From contig CANQJL010000003.1 of NCBI GenBank assembly GCA_947624245.1, positions 1 through 64,000 of the forward strand: a DNA stretch of 64,000 nt. The letters run 5' to 3'. The notes under the pieces were generated by a model, which saw only the letters and a list, made by a program, of their open reading frames with translations, was not told where the DNA came from and did not search any database. Below, one piece after another: positions 32,691-41,476 of this stretch (position 1 is the stretch's first letter; every line of letters begins with the position of its first letter). The position numbers and the translations under genes were made by a program. The stretch is from an uncultured Acetatifactor sp. (GTDB lineage: Bacteria > Bacillota > Clostridia > Lachnospirales > Lachnospiraceae).

Positions 32691-35051
32691 ATGTTCTGGA
32701 GGATATTGAAAAAAGACCTGAAACGCAAAAAGACCATGAACATCATTCTGCTGCTGTTTGTCATTCTATGCTCCATGTTTGCGGCGGCGGCGGTGAACAA
32801 TATCATAGCTGTGACTGGCGGTATCGAGCATTATTTCGATGCGGCGGATGTCCCCGATGTCATCGTGATGGCGCTGAGCAGCGGGGAAAACGATCTTGAG
32901 GAAAAGCTTGGGGAGCTTATTTCCGTTAAGGAAATCAGGACCGAACATTGGCTGTGTGTAACCAGCTCAAAGTTTTTTAAGTATAAAGGAAAGGAACTGG
33001 ATAATTTCACGAATGCCGCCTGGTTGATTTCCGATAATGAAATGGCCATCAACTATTTTGATGAGAACAATAACATCATCGAAAGCGTAGACAAGGGCTG
33101 TTTTTATGCCAATGCTCCTTTTTTACAGGACATTGATATAAAAGAGGGCGATGAGGTGGAACTTACTGTCGGCAACAGTCATCTTGCGCTTAAGTTTATG
33201 GGGCGGTTCAAAGGCGCGCTGTTTGATTCGGGAAACACGGCCTCCCCACATCTTATCATAAACTCTGCTGACTATGACTATCTTGACAAGGACGAAGCCA
33301 TTCATATTATGAATGGCTGGCAGTTTTATGTAAATACATCGGATGTGGATGAAATAAGGGAACTTGTAAAGGACTATAGCGGTGTATATGTCTACACACG
33401 GGAAGAAAGAAAGGGTATTTATCTATATGATATGCTTTCTGCGTATATTTTAATGATAATCAGCATCGTGCTGATGTTCACAGCCTTTGTGGTGCTGCGT
33501 TTCACGATTGGATTTACGATCAGCGAGGAATTTCGCGAGATTGGTGTAATGAAGGCGGTGGGTATCGGGGGCGGCAGTATAAGAAGCCTGTATATCGTCA
33601 AGTATCTTGCCATTACTGTAATTGGTGCACTGATAGGATATTTTTGTTCTGTCCCTCTCGGGGATATGATGATGGAAACGGTATCAAAAAATATCGTTTT
33701 TGGCAGCGGAAACAGTACGATTATGGGACTTTTAAGCACTGCGGCAGTCGTTATCATTATCCTGCTGTTCTGCTACGGCTGCACACGCAGAGTCAATAAA
33801 CTCTCGCCCATCGACGCGGTAAGAAACGGTCAGACGGGCGAGCGCTTTCGGAGAAAGAGCCTTTTGCGCTTAGGACGCTCTAAGCTGCCACAGACCGCGT
33901 TTCTCTCGGTCAATGACGTGATCAGTTCACCGAAGCAGTTCTCCATCATAGTAGTTGTGTTCACGCTCTGTATACTGCTGATGACAATCATGTCAAATTT
34001 TGCATTGACACTCAAAAGTGAAAAGATACTGCGTTTCTTCGATGTACCCTCAAGTGAAGCGCATATCATGGACAGCGAAATATTTAGAGAAGTCTTTGTA
34101 GATCAGAGTACGTATCAGCAGATCATCGCCGATATCGAAAAGCTTCTTGCCGATAATGGAATGCCCGGCAAATGCACAATGACGATAAGCGCGCAGTTTG
34201 AAACAGCGCACGAAGACAAAACGGAAACGGTTAATTTCCGCGTCATAAAAGGGGAAACAAATGACACGTTCTATGTAGACGAAGGCAGCGCGCCACAGAA
34301 GATTGACGAGATCGCCGTAACGGCAGGCACTCTCGATAATCTGGACGCAGAGATTGGCGACAGGGTAACGGCAGTCATAAATGAGAAAGAGTATGAGTTT
34401 ATGATCACGGGAACATTTTCTTCGTTCGTCAACTCCGATAATGCCGCTTTTCTATATAAAGATTTTGACCTCGGACATCAGGAGGCAAGTAATGTGATGG
34501 GCGCGCAGATACACTTTGACGGCAGTCCCGATAAGGAGCAGATAAACCAAAACATTGAAAAGCTGAGAATCCTGCTCGAAACTGATAAGGTGTATTCGAC
34601 CACGGATTACATCAATAATTTTACGGGAATGTCCGATACGCTGAATGCGACCAAACAGATGATGATGGTGATTACTGTGATCGTAACGGCATTGCTCGTC
34701 ATACTTATGGAGCGTTCGTTTATCTCTAAGGAAAAGAGCGAGATTGCGCTGATGAAGGCGGTGGGCGTCGGGGACGGCAGTATCATCCTGCAGCATTCGC
34801 TCAGATTTGTGATCGTATCGGTCATTGCCTGCATTGTTTCCACCGCGATGCTTATGCCGATCAGCAACGTAATGATGAATTGGGTAGGTAATATAGTCGG
34901 CGATATATCAGGTTTGAAATGCGATTTTGACCCGCTGGAAATATTTGTTATCTGCCCGGCAATTCTCATCGGCGTGACAGTCATGGGCTCGTTCCTGACG
35001 GCGCTTTACACAAAAACAATCAAGGCTTCCGATACGGCAAGCATAGAATAA
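32691..35051 (+). CDS. FtsX-type ABC exporter permease
   Basis: A 786-residue permease of the MacB/FtsX type. The topology is one membrane helix near the N-terminus (about 16-36), a large external domain, then a membrane block with a FtsX core at about 245-370. A second external domain follows a helix at about 425-445, and a second FtsX core lies at about 660-780. Both cores carry the repeated signature EIGVMKAVGIGGGSI and EIALMKAVGVGDGSI, showing internal duplication. Such exporters move peptides or lipids or provide resistance to antimicrobial peptides. The direct neighbours are the ATPase, a response regulator and a kinase, a common peptide-sensing and detoxification arrangement. Confidence 0.88.
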   Translation: MFWRILKKDLKRKKTMNIILLLFVILCSMFAAAAVNNIIAVTGGIEHYFDAADVPDVIVMALSSGENDLEEKLGELISVKEIRTEHWLCVTSSKFFKYKGKELDNFTNAAWLISDNEMAINYFDENNNIIESVDKGCFYANAPFLQDIDIKEGDEVELTVGNSHLALKFMGRFKGALFDSGNTASPHLIINSADYDYLDKDEAIHIMNGWQFYVNTSDVDEIRELVKDYSGVYVYTREERKGIYLYDMLSAYILMIISIVLMFTAFVVLRFTIGFTISEEFREIGVMKAVGIGGGSIRSLYIVKYLAITVIGALIGYFCSVPLGDMMMETVSKNIVFGSGNSTIMGLLSTAAVVIIILLFCYGCTRRVNKLSPIDAVRNGQTGERFRRKSLLRLGRSKLPQTAFLSVNDVISSPKQFSIIVVVFTLCILLMTIMSNFALTLKSEKILRFFDVPSSEAHIMDSEIFREVFVDQSTYQQIIADIEKLLADNGMPGKCTMTISAQFETAHEDKTETVNFRVIKGETNDTFYVDEGSAPQKIDEIAVTAGTLDNLDAEIGDRVTAVINEKEYEFMITGTFSSFVNSDNAAFLYKDFDLGHQEASNVMGAQIHFDGSPDKEQINQNIEKLRILLETDKVYSTTDYINNFTGMSDTLNATKQMMMVITVIVTALLVILMERSFISKEKSEIALMKAVGVGDGSIILQHSLRFVIVSVIACIVSTAMLMPISNVMMNWVGNIVGDISGLKCDFDPLEIFVICPAILIGVTVMGSFLTALYTKTIKASDTASIE

Positions 35052-35064
35052 GGAGGACAACATA

Positions 35065-35835
35065 ATGAATACGGTTTTACAGACAAAGGGACTTTGCAAG
35101 ACATATATCGTGAACAAACATCAGAACAATGTGTTGAAAAACATCGACCTGACGATCAGCGAGGGTGAAATGGTGGCGGTCATGGGACCCTCCGGCTCAG
35201 GCAAAAGCACGCTGCTCTACTGCGTTTCGGGAATGGACAAAGTGACCGCGGGCGAGGTGTTCTTTCACGGCAGGGAAACGGCAAAGCTTGGTGAAAGGCA
35301 GCTTGCAAGGCTCAGGCTTGACGAAATGGGCTTTATTTTTCAGCAGATGTACATGATGAAAAATCTTTCGATACTTGATAATATCATTTTTCCTGCGGTA
35401 AAGTCGAAAAAGAATAGAGAGAGCCGCAGGCAGATCGAGGAGCGCGGCAGAGCGCTCATGCACAGGCTCGGCATTGATGATGTGTGCGGCAACGATATCA
35501 ACGAGGTGTCGGGCGGACAGCTTCAGAGAGCTTGTATCTGCCGCAGTATGATAAACAATCCCAGGATGATTTTTGCTGATGAGCCGACAGGCGCTCTCAA
35601 CCGCGCAAGCTCTGATGAGGTCATGAACGAGCTGCTCTCCTTAAACCGTGACGGTACAACGATCATGTGTGTGACACACGACGCAAGGGTTGCCGCCAAG
35701 TGCAGCAGAGTGCTTTACATTGTGGACGGCGGCATCGTCGGGGGAAAAGAAATGGGACATTTTGACGGCGGTAATAAGGAGCTTCGCGACCGTGAAAGAG
35801 AACTGAACAACTGGCTTATGGAACAGGGCTGGTGA
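35065..35835 (+). CDS. ABC exporter ATPase (MacB/LolD-type)
   Basis: A 256-residue ABC ATPase. All key motifs are present: Walker A GPSGSGKST, Q-loop FIFQQMYMM, signature VSGGQLQRA, Walker B RMIFADEPTGAL and the switch His in VTHDARVA. It should power the permease encoded 13 bp upstream. A GGAGGA ribosome site precedes the ATG. The tail (about 225-256) is hydrophilic and specific to this group. Confidence 0.93.
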   Translation: MNTVLQTKGLCKTYIVNKHQNNVLKNIDLTISEGEMVAVMGPSGSGKSTLLYCVSGMDKVTAGEVFFHGRETAKLGERQLARLRLDEMGFIFQQMYMMKNLSILDNIIFPAVKSKKNRESRRQIEERGRALMHRLGIDDVCGNDINEVSGGQLQRACICRSMINNPRMIFADEPTGALNRASSDEVMNELLSLNRDGTTIMCVTHDARVAAKCSRVLYIVDGGIVGGKEMGHFDGGNKELRDRERELNNWLMEQGW

Positions 35836-35886
35836 TACTTGCTAAATCTGTGCCTATATGGTACAAGACATGTAGGAGGTGTTCTT

Positions 35887-36549
35887 ATGACCGATATTCT
35901 GATAGTAGAAGACGACAAGGAGCTGGCTGGCCTGCTGACGGACTTCCTGCGCGACGAGGGCTATACTGTGTCAAGCGTGGATAGCGGAGAACGAGCCATA
36001 CAGCTTTTTGAACGATATGGTGCAAGGCTTGTGGTGCTTGACATCAATCTTCCCGATGTGAATGGCTTTGCGGTCTGCTCCAAGCTGCGGGAAAATGCGG
36101 ATACTCCTATACTGGTTGTAAGTTCAAGGACGGGCAAGGAGGATAAGCTGAACGGCTTTGACCTCGGTGCTGATGATTATATTGAAAAGCCCTATGACAT
36201 TGATATTCTTATCGCTAAGATCAAGGGGATATTTAAACGGCGGTATCAGCGTGATACATTGTCGGCGGACGGTGTGACACTCAATCTTGCAGATAGAACA
36301 GCGGTCATCGACGGAAAGCCCGTGGAACTGCCTGCGAAGGAATTTGACTTGTTGGCGCTTCTGATTGAGAATCAGGGCAAAGCTCTGAAAAAAGAGTATC
36401 TGTTTGGCACTGTCTGGGGCAGTGACAGCGATTCGGAGCTGCAAACGCTCCATGTGCATATCAACCGCCTTCGCCAGAAGCTCGGTGATGACCCTAAGAA
36501 TGCGAAGCGTTTGCTTACTGTCTGGGGTGTGGGGTATAAGTTTGTATGA
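35887..36549 (+). CDS. OmpR-family response regulator
   Basis: A 220-residue regulator. The start at 35887 follows TAGGAGGT and the sequence begins MTDILIVEDDKELAG. The receiver domain has EDD, the phosphoacceptor in VVLDINLPDV, and Lys in DDYIEKPYDI. The winged helix (about 128-220) has LPAKEFDLLALLIE and LQTLHVHINRLRQKLGDD. It should control the exporter, probably through the GTTAA direct repeat at 32613-32628. It overlaps the kinase gene by ATGA. Confidence 0.92.
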   Translation: MTDILIVEDDKELAGLLTDFLRDEGYTVSSVDSGERAIQLFERYGARLVVLDINLPDVNGFAVCSKLRENADTPILVVSSRTGKEDKLNGFDLGADDYIEKPYDIDILIAKIKGIFKRRYQRDTLSADGVTLNLADRTAVIDGKPVELPAKEFDLLALLIENQGKALKKEYLFGTVWGSDSDSELQTLHVHINRLRQKLGDDPKNAKRLLTVWGVGYKFV

Positions 36550-37763
36550 GAGCTTTCAGAAGACTGTGTATTGTAGTGATAACTGTATTTCTTTTGCTGA
36601 CGGCTGGATTGAATCTGTTTCTGGTGGGAGTGAAAGACAGAAATGAAGGCGTTTATCGTGTGGAAGCCAAGCGGCTTGCAGATGAAATAGCCCAAACAGG
36701 AAACTATGACCTTGAAAAATATCCCCACATTACAGGCGTGTCGGGGGCTGAGGACGGCGAACTCTACATGTCCGATGAGCATTATCTGATCATAGAGGCC
36801 GGCGGTATGCTGTATCGTGTGGAGTATATTGTCGGAAACGGACAGTACAGCATTGCGGCAATAAACTGTGTATTTGGTGCGCTGTTTGTACTGATGATTG
36901 GTCTTTTGTATTATATTCGGGAGCATATCATCGTGCCGTTCGGCAGGTTGAACAATGTTCCCCAGGAGCTTGCAAGGGGCAATCTAGCTGTTCCGATACC
37001 GGAAGAAAAAAGCCGTTTCTTCGGTAAATTTACATGGGGCGTGAACCTTTTGCGCGAGAGTATCGAGGAAAGCCGCAAAAAAGAAATCACGATGCAGAGG
37101 GACAAAAAACTTTTGCTGCTCTCCCTTTCCCACGACATCAAAACTCCTTTGTCGGCGATCAAGCTCAATGCAAGGGCGCTTTCCAAGGGATTATACAAGG
37201 ACGAGGGGAAACGACGTGCTGCCGCAGAGAGCATTCATACCCGTGCAGATGAGATAGAGCGTTTTGTCAGTGAGATCACAAAGGCGGCAAGCGAGGACTT
37301 TATGAGCTTTGAGGTCACACAGGGAGAGGCTTTTTTAAGCGTTATCATCGCAAGAATAGAGGCGAGATATGCGCCCCAGCTTGTCATGTCGGGAACGGAG
37401 TTTGCGATTCAGAAATATGATGACTGCATTCTTTCCTGCGACCCCGACCGCCTTGCAGAGTGCCTGCAGAATCTAATCGAAAATGCCATCAAATACGGTG
37501 ACGGCAGGCGGATTGAGATTAGCTTCGATAAAATGGACGGCTGTGAGCTTATCACGGTATCAAATACAGGCTGTACTCTTGAAGCGAAAGAACTGCCGCA
37601 GATATTCGAAAGCTTCCATCGTGGGAACAATGCGGACAGAGTACAGGGCAATGGGCTTGGACTTTTCATATGCAAAAAGCTGATGGGGCTCATGAATGGA
37701 GAGGTATATGCTGATATTCGTGATGAATGCTTCTATATAACGCTGGTTGTTAAAATGGCGTAA
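36546..37763 (+). CDS. Sensor histidine kinase
   Basis: A 405-residue kinase with two membrane helices (about 7-27 and 98-120) and an external loop of about 70 residues, so it is not of the intramembrane BceS type. HAMP is at about 121-170. The HisKA box is SLSHDIKTPLSAI. The ATPase part has LIENAIKYG (N), VSNTGCT (G1), FESFHRGNNA (F) and NGLGLFICKKLM (G2), all complete. It is co-translated with the regulator gene (ATGA overlap). Confidence 0.92.
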   Translation: MRAFRRLCIVVITVFLLLTAGLNLFLVGVKDRNEGVYRVEAKRLADEIAQTGNYDLEKYPHITGVSGAEDGELYMSDEHYLIIEAGGMLYRVEYIVGNGQYSIAAINCVFGALFVLMIGLLYYIREHIIVPFGRLNNVPQELARGNLAVPIPEEKSRFFGKFTWGVNLLRESIEESRKKEITMQRDKKLLLLSLSHDIKTPLSAIKLNARALSKGLYKDEGKRRAAAESIHTRADEIERFVSEITKAASEDFMSFEVTQGEAFLSVIIARIEARYAPQLVMSGTEFAIQKYDDCILSCDPDRLAECLQNLIENAIKYGDGRRIEISFDKMDGCELITVSNTGCTLEAKELPQIFESFHRGNNADRVQGNGLGLFICKKLMGLMNGEVYADIRDECFYITLVVKMA

Positions 37764-37783
37764 GAATCCATATATGTTATGCT

Positions 37784-37815
37784 GCGAATATTCGTTCACT
37801 CGAGCGAATATTCGC
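37784..37815 (+). repeat. Palindromic operator-like pair upstream of the AlbA_2 gene
   Basis: GCGAATATTCG (37784-37794) and CGAATATTCGC (37805-37815) are a perfect inverted repeat, and each arm is itself a palindrome (CGAATATTCG). Two further TTCGC-type half-sites follow (37821-37835) before the -35 box. They look like binding sites for a dimeric winged-helix regulator. Confidence 0.65.
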
Positions 37816-37835
37816 AATAAATTCGCTATTCGCGA

Positions 37836-37863
37836 TTGACATAGTGAATTTTGTGAGTATAAT
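37836..37863 (+). promoter_or_regulatory. Promoter of the AlbA_2 regulator gene
   Basis: TTGACA (37836-37841) and TATAAT (37858-37863) have a 16-bp spacer. The operator-like CGAATATTCG repeats lie immediately upstream. The ribosome site AAGGGGG follows before the ATG at 37896. Confidence 0.8.
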
Positions 37864-37895
37864 ATAGGTAAGATTATTGTAAGGGGGACGCTTCG

Positions 37896-39191
37896 ATGAA
37901 TTTTGAAACCGAGAATATTGAATTTAAGTCTCAGTTTACTGAGGAAATCTATAAAGAAGTGATAGCCTTTGCCAATACTGACGGAGGCGTTGTATATGTT
38001 GGAATAGATAACGATGGAAATGCTGTCGGATTGACCGATGTTGATAAAGAATATACGCGTATTACTAACGGCATTCGTGATGCAATTATGCCAGATGTTA
38101 CTATGTTCGTGCGCTTCACTATACAAGATAACAAAGTAGTACGTATTATTGTAAACGAAGGTACGAACAAGCCCTACTATCTCAAGGGAAAAGGTTTGAA
38201 ACCGAGCGGCGTTTATGTACGTCAAGGTACGTCCAGTGTGCCTGCTTCCCCTGAGCAGATCCGTCAGATGATCAAGGAGAGCGACGGCGATACTTTTGAA
38301 GAGAACCGTTCGTTGGAGCAAGAGTTGACTTTTGATGCAGCTCAAAGAGCATTCAAGCTTTATGGTGTGGAATTTAACTCGGGGAAATATCGGCTTCTTG
38401 GTATTACACAAAAGAAAGACGGCATTTATACCAACCTTGCCCTGCTCCTCTCAGACCAATGCGCACACACAATAAAAATTGCTGTGTTCAGCGACGATGC
38501 GTGTACTGTGTTTCGAGATAGCAAGGAATTCGCAGGTTCGATATTTAAGCAGTTTGAAGACGCCGTAAACTATCTGGCTCTTTGTAATAAGACGAGCTCT
38601 GTAATCAAAGGTGTGGTACGGACGGATAAGCAGGATTATCCCGAAGAAGCAATCCGCGAAGCATTATTGAACGCCATTGTCCACCGCGATTACAGTTTCA
38701 GCGGCAGTATCATAATTAATGTCACTGACCATAAAATGGAGTTTATTTCTCTCGGTGGTCTTCTTCCTGGCCTTTCTCCCGACGATATTCGTTCCGGTAT
38801 TTCTCAGCCGAGAAACAAGAATCTCGCTGAGGTGTTCCATCGTCTGCGTCTAATTGAAAGTTACGGCACTGGCATTCGCAGAATATTCAATCTGTATGCC
38901 GATTGCTCGGAGCAGCCGCAAATCGAAGTGACTTCCAATACATTCAAAATTGTTTTGCCGAATATGAATGCCGTTCCTGCGGCAGAGTCTGAGAACATTC
39001 CGGCAGTTACTCCGCAAATGAAAAAAGTGCTTGATTACATCAAAGCAAACGGACAAATCAGCGAAAAAGAGATCAGTGACCTGCTCGGATTAAAAAAGAC
39101 ACGCACATTTACCGTTGCAAAGCAAATGCGAGATCTAGGGCTGATTAAAGTAGTCGGCAGAGGCGAAAGCAAAAAATATTTGCTGAAATGA
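37896..39191 (+). CDS. AlbA_2/RecG-like ATP-binding transcription regulator
   Basis: A 431-residue protein of the family often annotated as ATP-dependent DNA helicase-related or Schlafen AlbA_2-domain. The N-terminal AlbA_2 domain (about 1-125) has IEFKSQF and FANTDGGVVYVGIDNDG. The middle part (about 240-345) is a HATPase_c_4-type region with ALLNAIVHRDYSFSG and SYGTGIRRIF. The C-terminus (about 370-431) is a winged helix (NGQISEKEISDLLGLKKTRT). No helicase motifs are present. Such proteins are probably ATP-responsive DNA-binding regulators; their roles are mostly unknown. The base composition is lower in GC than the following operon. The palindromic sites in its promoter suggest self-regulation. 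Confidence 0.8.
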   Translation: MNFETENIEFKSQFTEEIYKEVIAFANTDGGVVYVGIDNDGNAVGLTDVDKEYTRITNGIRDAIMPDVTMFVRFTIQDNKVVRIIVNEGTNKPYYLKGKGLKPSGVYVRQGTSSVPASPEQIRQMIKESDGDTFEENRSLEQELTFDAAQRAFKLYGVEFNSGKYRLLGITQKKDGIYTNLALLLSDQCAHTIKIAVFSDDACTVFRDSKEFAGSIFKQFEDAVNYLALCNKTSSVIKGVVRTDKQDYPEEAIREALLNAIVHRDYSFSGSIIINVTDHKMEFISLGGLLPGLSPDDIRSGISQPRNKNLAEVFHRLRLIESYGTGIRRIFNLYADCSEQPQIEVTSNTFKIVLPNMNAVPAAESENIPAVTPQMKKVLDYIKANGQISEKEISDLLGLKKTRTFTVAKQMRDLGLIKVVGRGESKKYLLK

Positions 39192-39310
39192 ATATGCAAA
39201 AAGCAGCGAATAGGCTCAATAACTGATTTGGGGATTTTCCTTATCAATTAAATGGGGATACAGGTGAAAATGTGATAAAAAGTATCTTATCAGCATTCCC
39301 GCCGGATCCG

Positions 39311-41416
39311 TCACCACAGGATCAGATAGATCAGCGTCAGCGACAGACCGACGCCGAACAGCAGCAGACCAAAGGACAGACTCCGCCGAATCACCAGATT
39401 GGTCTCCCCAATCTCCTCGCCCTTCATTGCCGCCAGATGAACGTAATCCCTGTGAGCGGGCTGATGTCTGCGCCACGTATGATTGCCCAGCGCCTGAACA
39501 GCATTTAAGAACCTGCCCAATGCCTCCGTGAATACATTGCCCTCGGGTCTCTCGTAGGGCAGAGGGCTGTCCCTGTACACGCTCTTGCGGAGCAGCACCA
39601 CCGCCGTGTCCGCAAAGCTGTCCAATATCCTGCACAGTACGCCGAAGACGGCGGGCAGTATCTTAAGCAGCACGGGTCTGTAGATCAGGTCTTCCAGATC
39701 CAGCCACTTGGGCCATGCATTGATATAGACCTTTGCGCCGCTCTTTTCCTCACGCTTCATCAAAAGTCCCCGAATCACAAGCACATACACCAGAATACCG
39801 ATAACTATGGAAATCAGCGCGCCGCTCAGACATTCGAGGCTGAAGATCGAAACGCCCTCCCCCGTCTCCGCAAGGCCCATGAAGCCCTGCGCAAGCGCCG
39901 CGGCCCTGTCCATGGTATATTCGGGAAACAGTCCCCACACCAGTAAGACCAGCGCACTTCCCGTCAGGGCGAAGCCGCTGAAAAGGTTCATGTAGGACTT
40001 TTTCTGCTCAAACTGCGCCTGCCGCTCTCCGTCAGTATTTTTCTCCACAAAGACAGCCACAAACAGCTTGGTCATATAGGCCACCGTCAACCCGCCGGAA
40101 AACAGGAAAAGATATTCCACAGCCTTCATCCACGGACCGCCGCCGTACTCCACAATGCTCTCGTGCAGCAGAGTCTTGCTCACATACCCGCCAAAGAGCG
40201 GAATGCCGGCAATGGCCAGCGCCCCCACCAGAAAGCTCCCCGCAAGCAGGGGCTTTTTGCGCCCGAATCCCCTGATCTCGTTCAGGTCCAGCGCATGTAT
40301 GTTCATGTAGATTACGCCGGCCGCCAGAAACAGAACCAGCTTGATCAGGGAATGATTCACCATGTGAAGGAAAGTGCCGTGTACCGCCAGCGCATTCTCC
40401 TCCCCCAAGAGTCCCTGCATACCCGCTCCCACCAGAATAAATCCTATCTGGGACATGGAGGAGCAGGCGAGAACCCGCTTTAAATCTACGGAGAACACCG
40501 CCAGCAGCGCGCCGCCCAGCATAGTGACCACGCCCAGCCCAAGAATCAATGTCCCCCAGAGACCGTCGTGATAAAACAGGGCGCAACTTAAGATCAGCGT
40601 TCCGTAGATGCCCGTTTTCGTCAGAATACCGGACAGAAGCGCCGATGCAGGCGCAGGCGCCACGGGGTGCGCCTTAGGCAGCCAGATATGCAGGGGAAAA
40701 GCGCCGGCCTTCGCTCCGAAGCCCACCAGCATACAGCCGCCGGCCGCATACAGCAGCGACTTGTTTTCACAGAGGGCCGCCGCCTGACTCAGCTCGGCTA
40801 TCCGTAAGGTTCCCAGAATGCGCTGCAGCAAAAAGATACCCATGAGCATCACCAGACCGCCGATCACAGCCACTGCCAGATAAGTTTCCGCAGCCCGCAG
40901 GGAAGGTCTGTTCTCCTCCTGCGCCACCCACACATAGGAGGTAAAGGACATGATCTCAAAGAAAATAAAGGTGGTGTAAAGGTCGGCGGACAGGAAAACG
41001 CCCATGGTTGCTCCCAGCGTCATCAGCAGGAACAGATAATAGCGGTTCCTGTTTCTGTGGCCGGCGAGATATTCTCTCGAGAGAAAAGCCGCCATCATCC
41101 ACATGAATGCCGCCACGCAGCCGTACAGCATTCTGAATCCGTCCAGCGTAAAGCTGAGGGCCATACCGCACACATGGGGAATCTCCAGCTCCGGCACCTG
41201 TCCGGAGACAATGCGCCCGCAGACACTTACGGCCAGCCAGATCATAACGGCAAATTCCAGAACCACGGACAGAATGACCGCCGCGTCTCTGGGCGTCTCC
41301 TGTTTTTCTGTCATTCCCGCATTTTGCTTCACACAGAGCGCTCCCACAGCGTAGCTAAACAGCCCCGCCGCAAAGGGGAAAAACACAAGCCCTGCCAATA
41401 TCCATTCCCATTTCAT
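39311..41416 (-). CDS. Antiporter subunit, NuoL/MrpA-like (fourth large subunit)
   Basis: A 701-residue membrane protein of the proton-translocating NADH-quinone oxidoreductase/Mrp family. About 14-16 helices are expected. Key transport residues are visible: Glu in FIFFEIMSFTSY and Lys in GFGAKAGAFPLHIWLPKAHP, plus the later HMVNHSLIKLVLFLAAG. It is about 200 residues longer than the other three large subunits, with a C-terminal extension containing an extra helix at the very end (about 675-700). It may fill the place of the MrpA N-terminal part. The start at 41416 follows GGGAGG; the ATG at 41431 overlaps it. Last gene of the operon. Confidence 0.85.
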   Translation of the reverse strand: MKWEWILAGLVFFPFAAGLFSYAVGALCVKQNAGMTEKQETPRDAAVILSVVLEFAVMIWLAVSVCGRIVSGQVPELEIPHVCGMALSFTLDGFRMLYGCVAAFMWMMAAFLSREYLAGHRNRNRYYLFLLMTLGATMGVFLSADLYTTFIFFEIMSFTSYVWVAQEENRPSLRAAETYLAVAVIGGLVMLMGIFLLQRILGTLRIAELSQAAALCENKSLLYAAGGCMLVGFGAKAGAFPLHIWLPKAHPVAPAPASALLSGILTKTGIYGTLILSCALFYHDGLWGTLILGLGVVTMLGGALLAVFSVDLKRVLACSSMSQIGFILVGAGMQGLLGEENALAVHGTFLHMVNHSLIKLVLFLAAGVIYMNIHALDLNEIRGFGRKKPLLAGSFLVGALAIAGIPLFGGYVSKTLLHESIVEYGGGPWMKAVEYLFLFSGGLTVAYMTKLFVAVFVEKNTDGERQAQFEQKKSYMNLFSGFALTGSALVLLVWGLFPEYTMDRAAALAQGFMGLAETGEGVSIFSLECLSGALISIVIGILVYVLVIRGLLMKREEKSGAKVYINAWPKWLDLEDLIYRPVLLKILPAVFGVLCRILDSFADTAVVLLRKSVYRDSPLPYERPEGNVFTEALGRFLNAVQALGNHTWRRHQPAHRDYVHLAAMKGEEIGETNLVIRRSLSFGLLLFGVGLSLTLIYLILW

Positions 41417-41476
41417 AGGATTTCCTCCCATTTCTCTGCTCCTTCGGCAATGCCGTAAATTCCGCGGAGCCTGCTC

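Noticed and set aside
32691-37763. Bacitracin-type BceRS-BceAB module
   Set aside because: The kinase has a normal external sensor domain and the permease has two FtsX cores with internal duplication, unlike the typical Bce arrangement.
37896-39191. ATP-dependent DNA helicase RecG
   Set aside because: No helicase motifs; the similarity is limited to the AlbA_2 and HATPase-like parts common in annotation.
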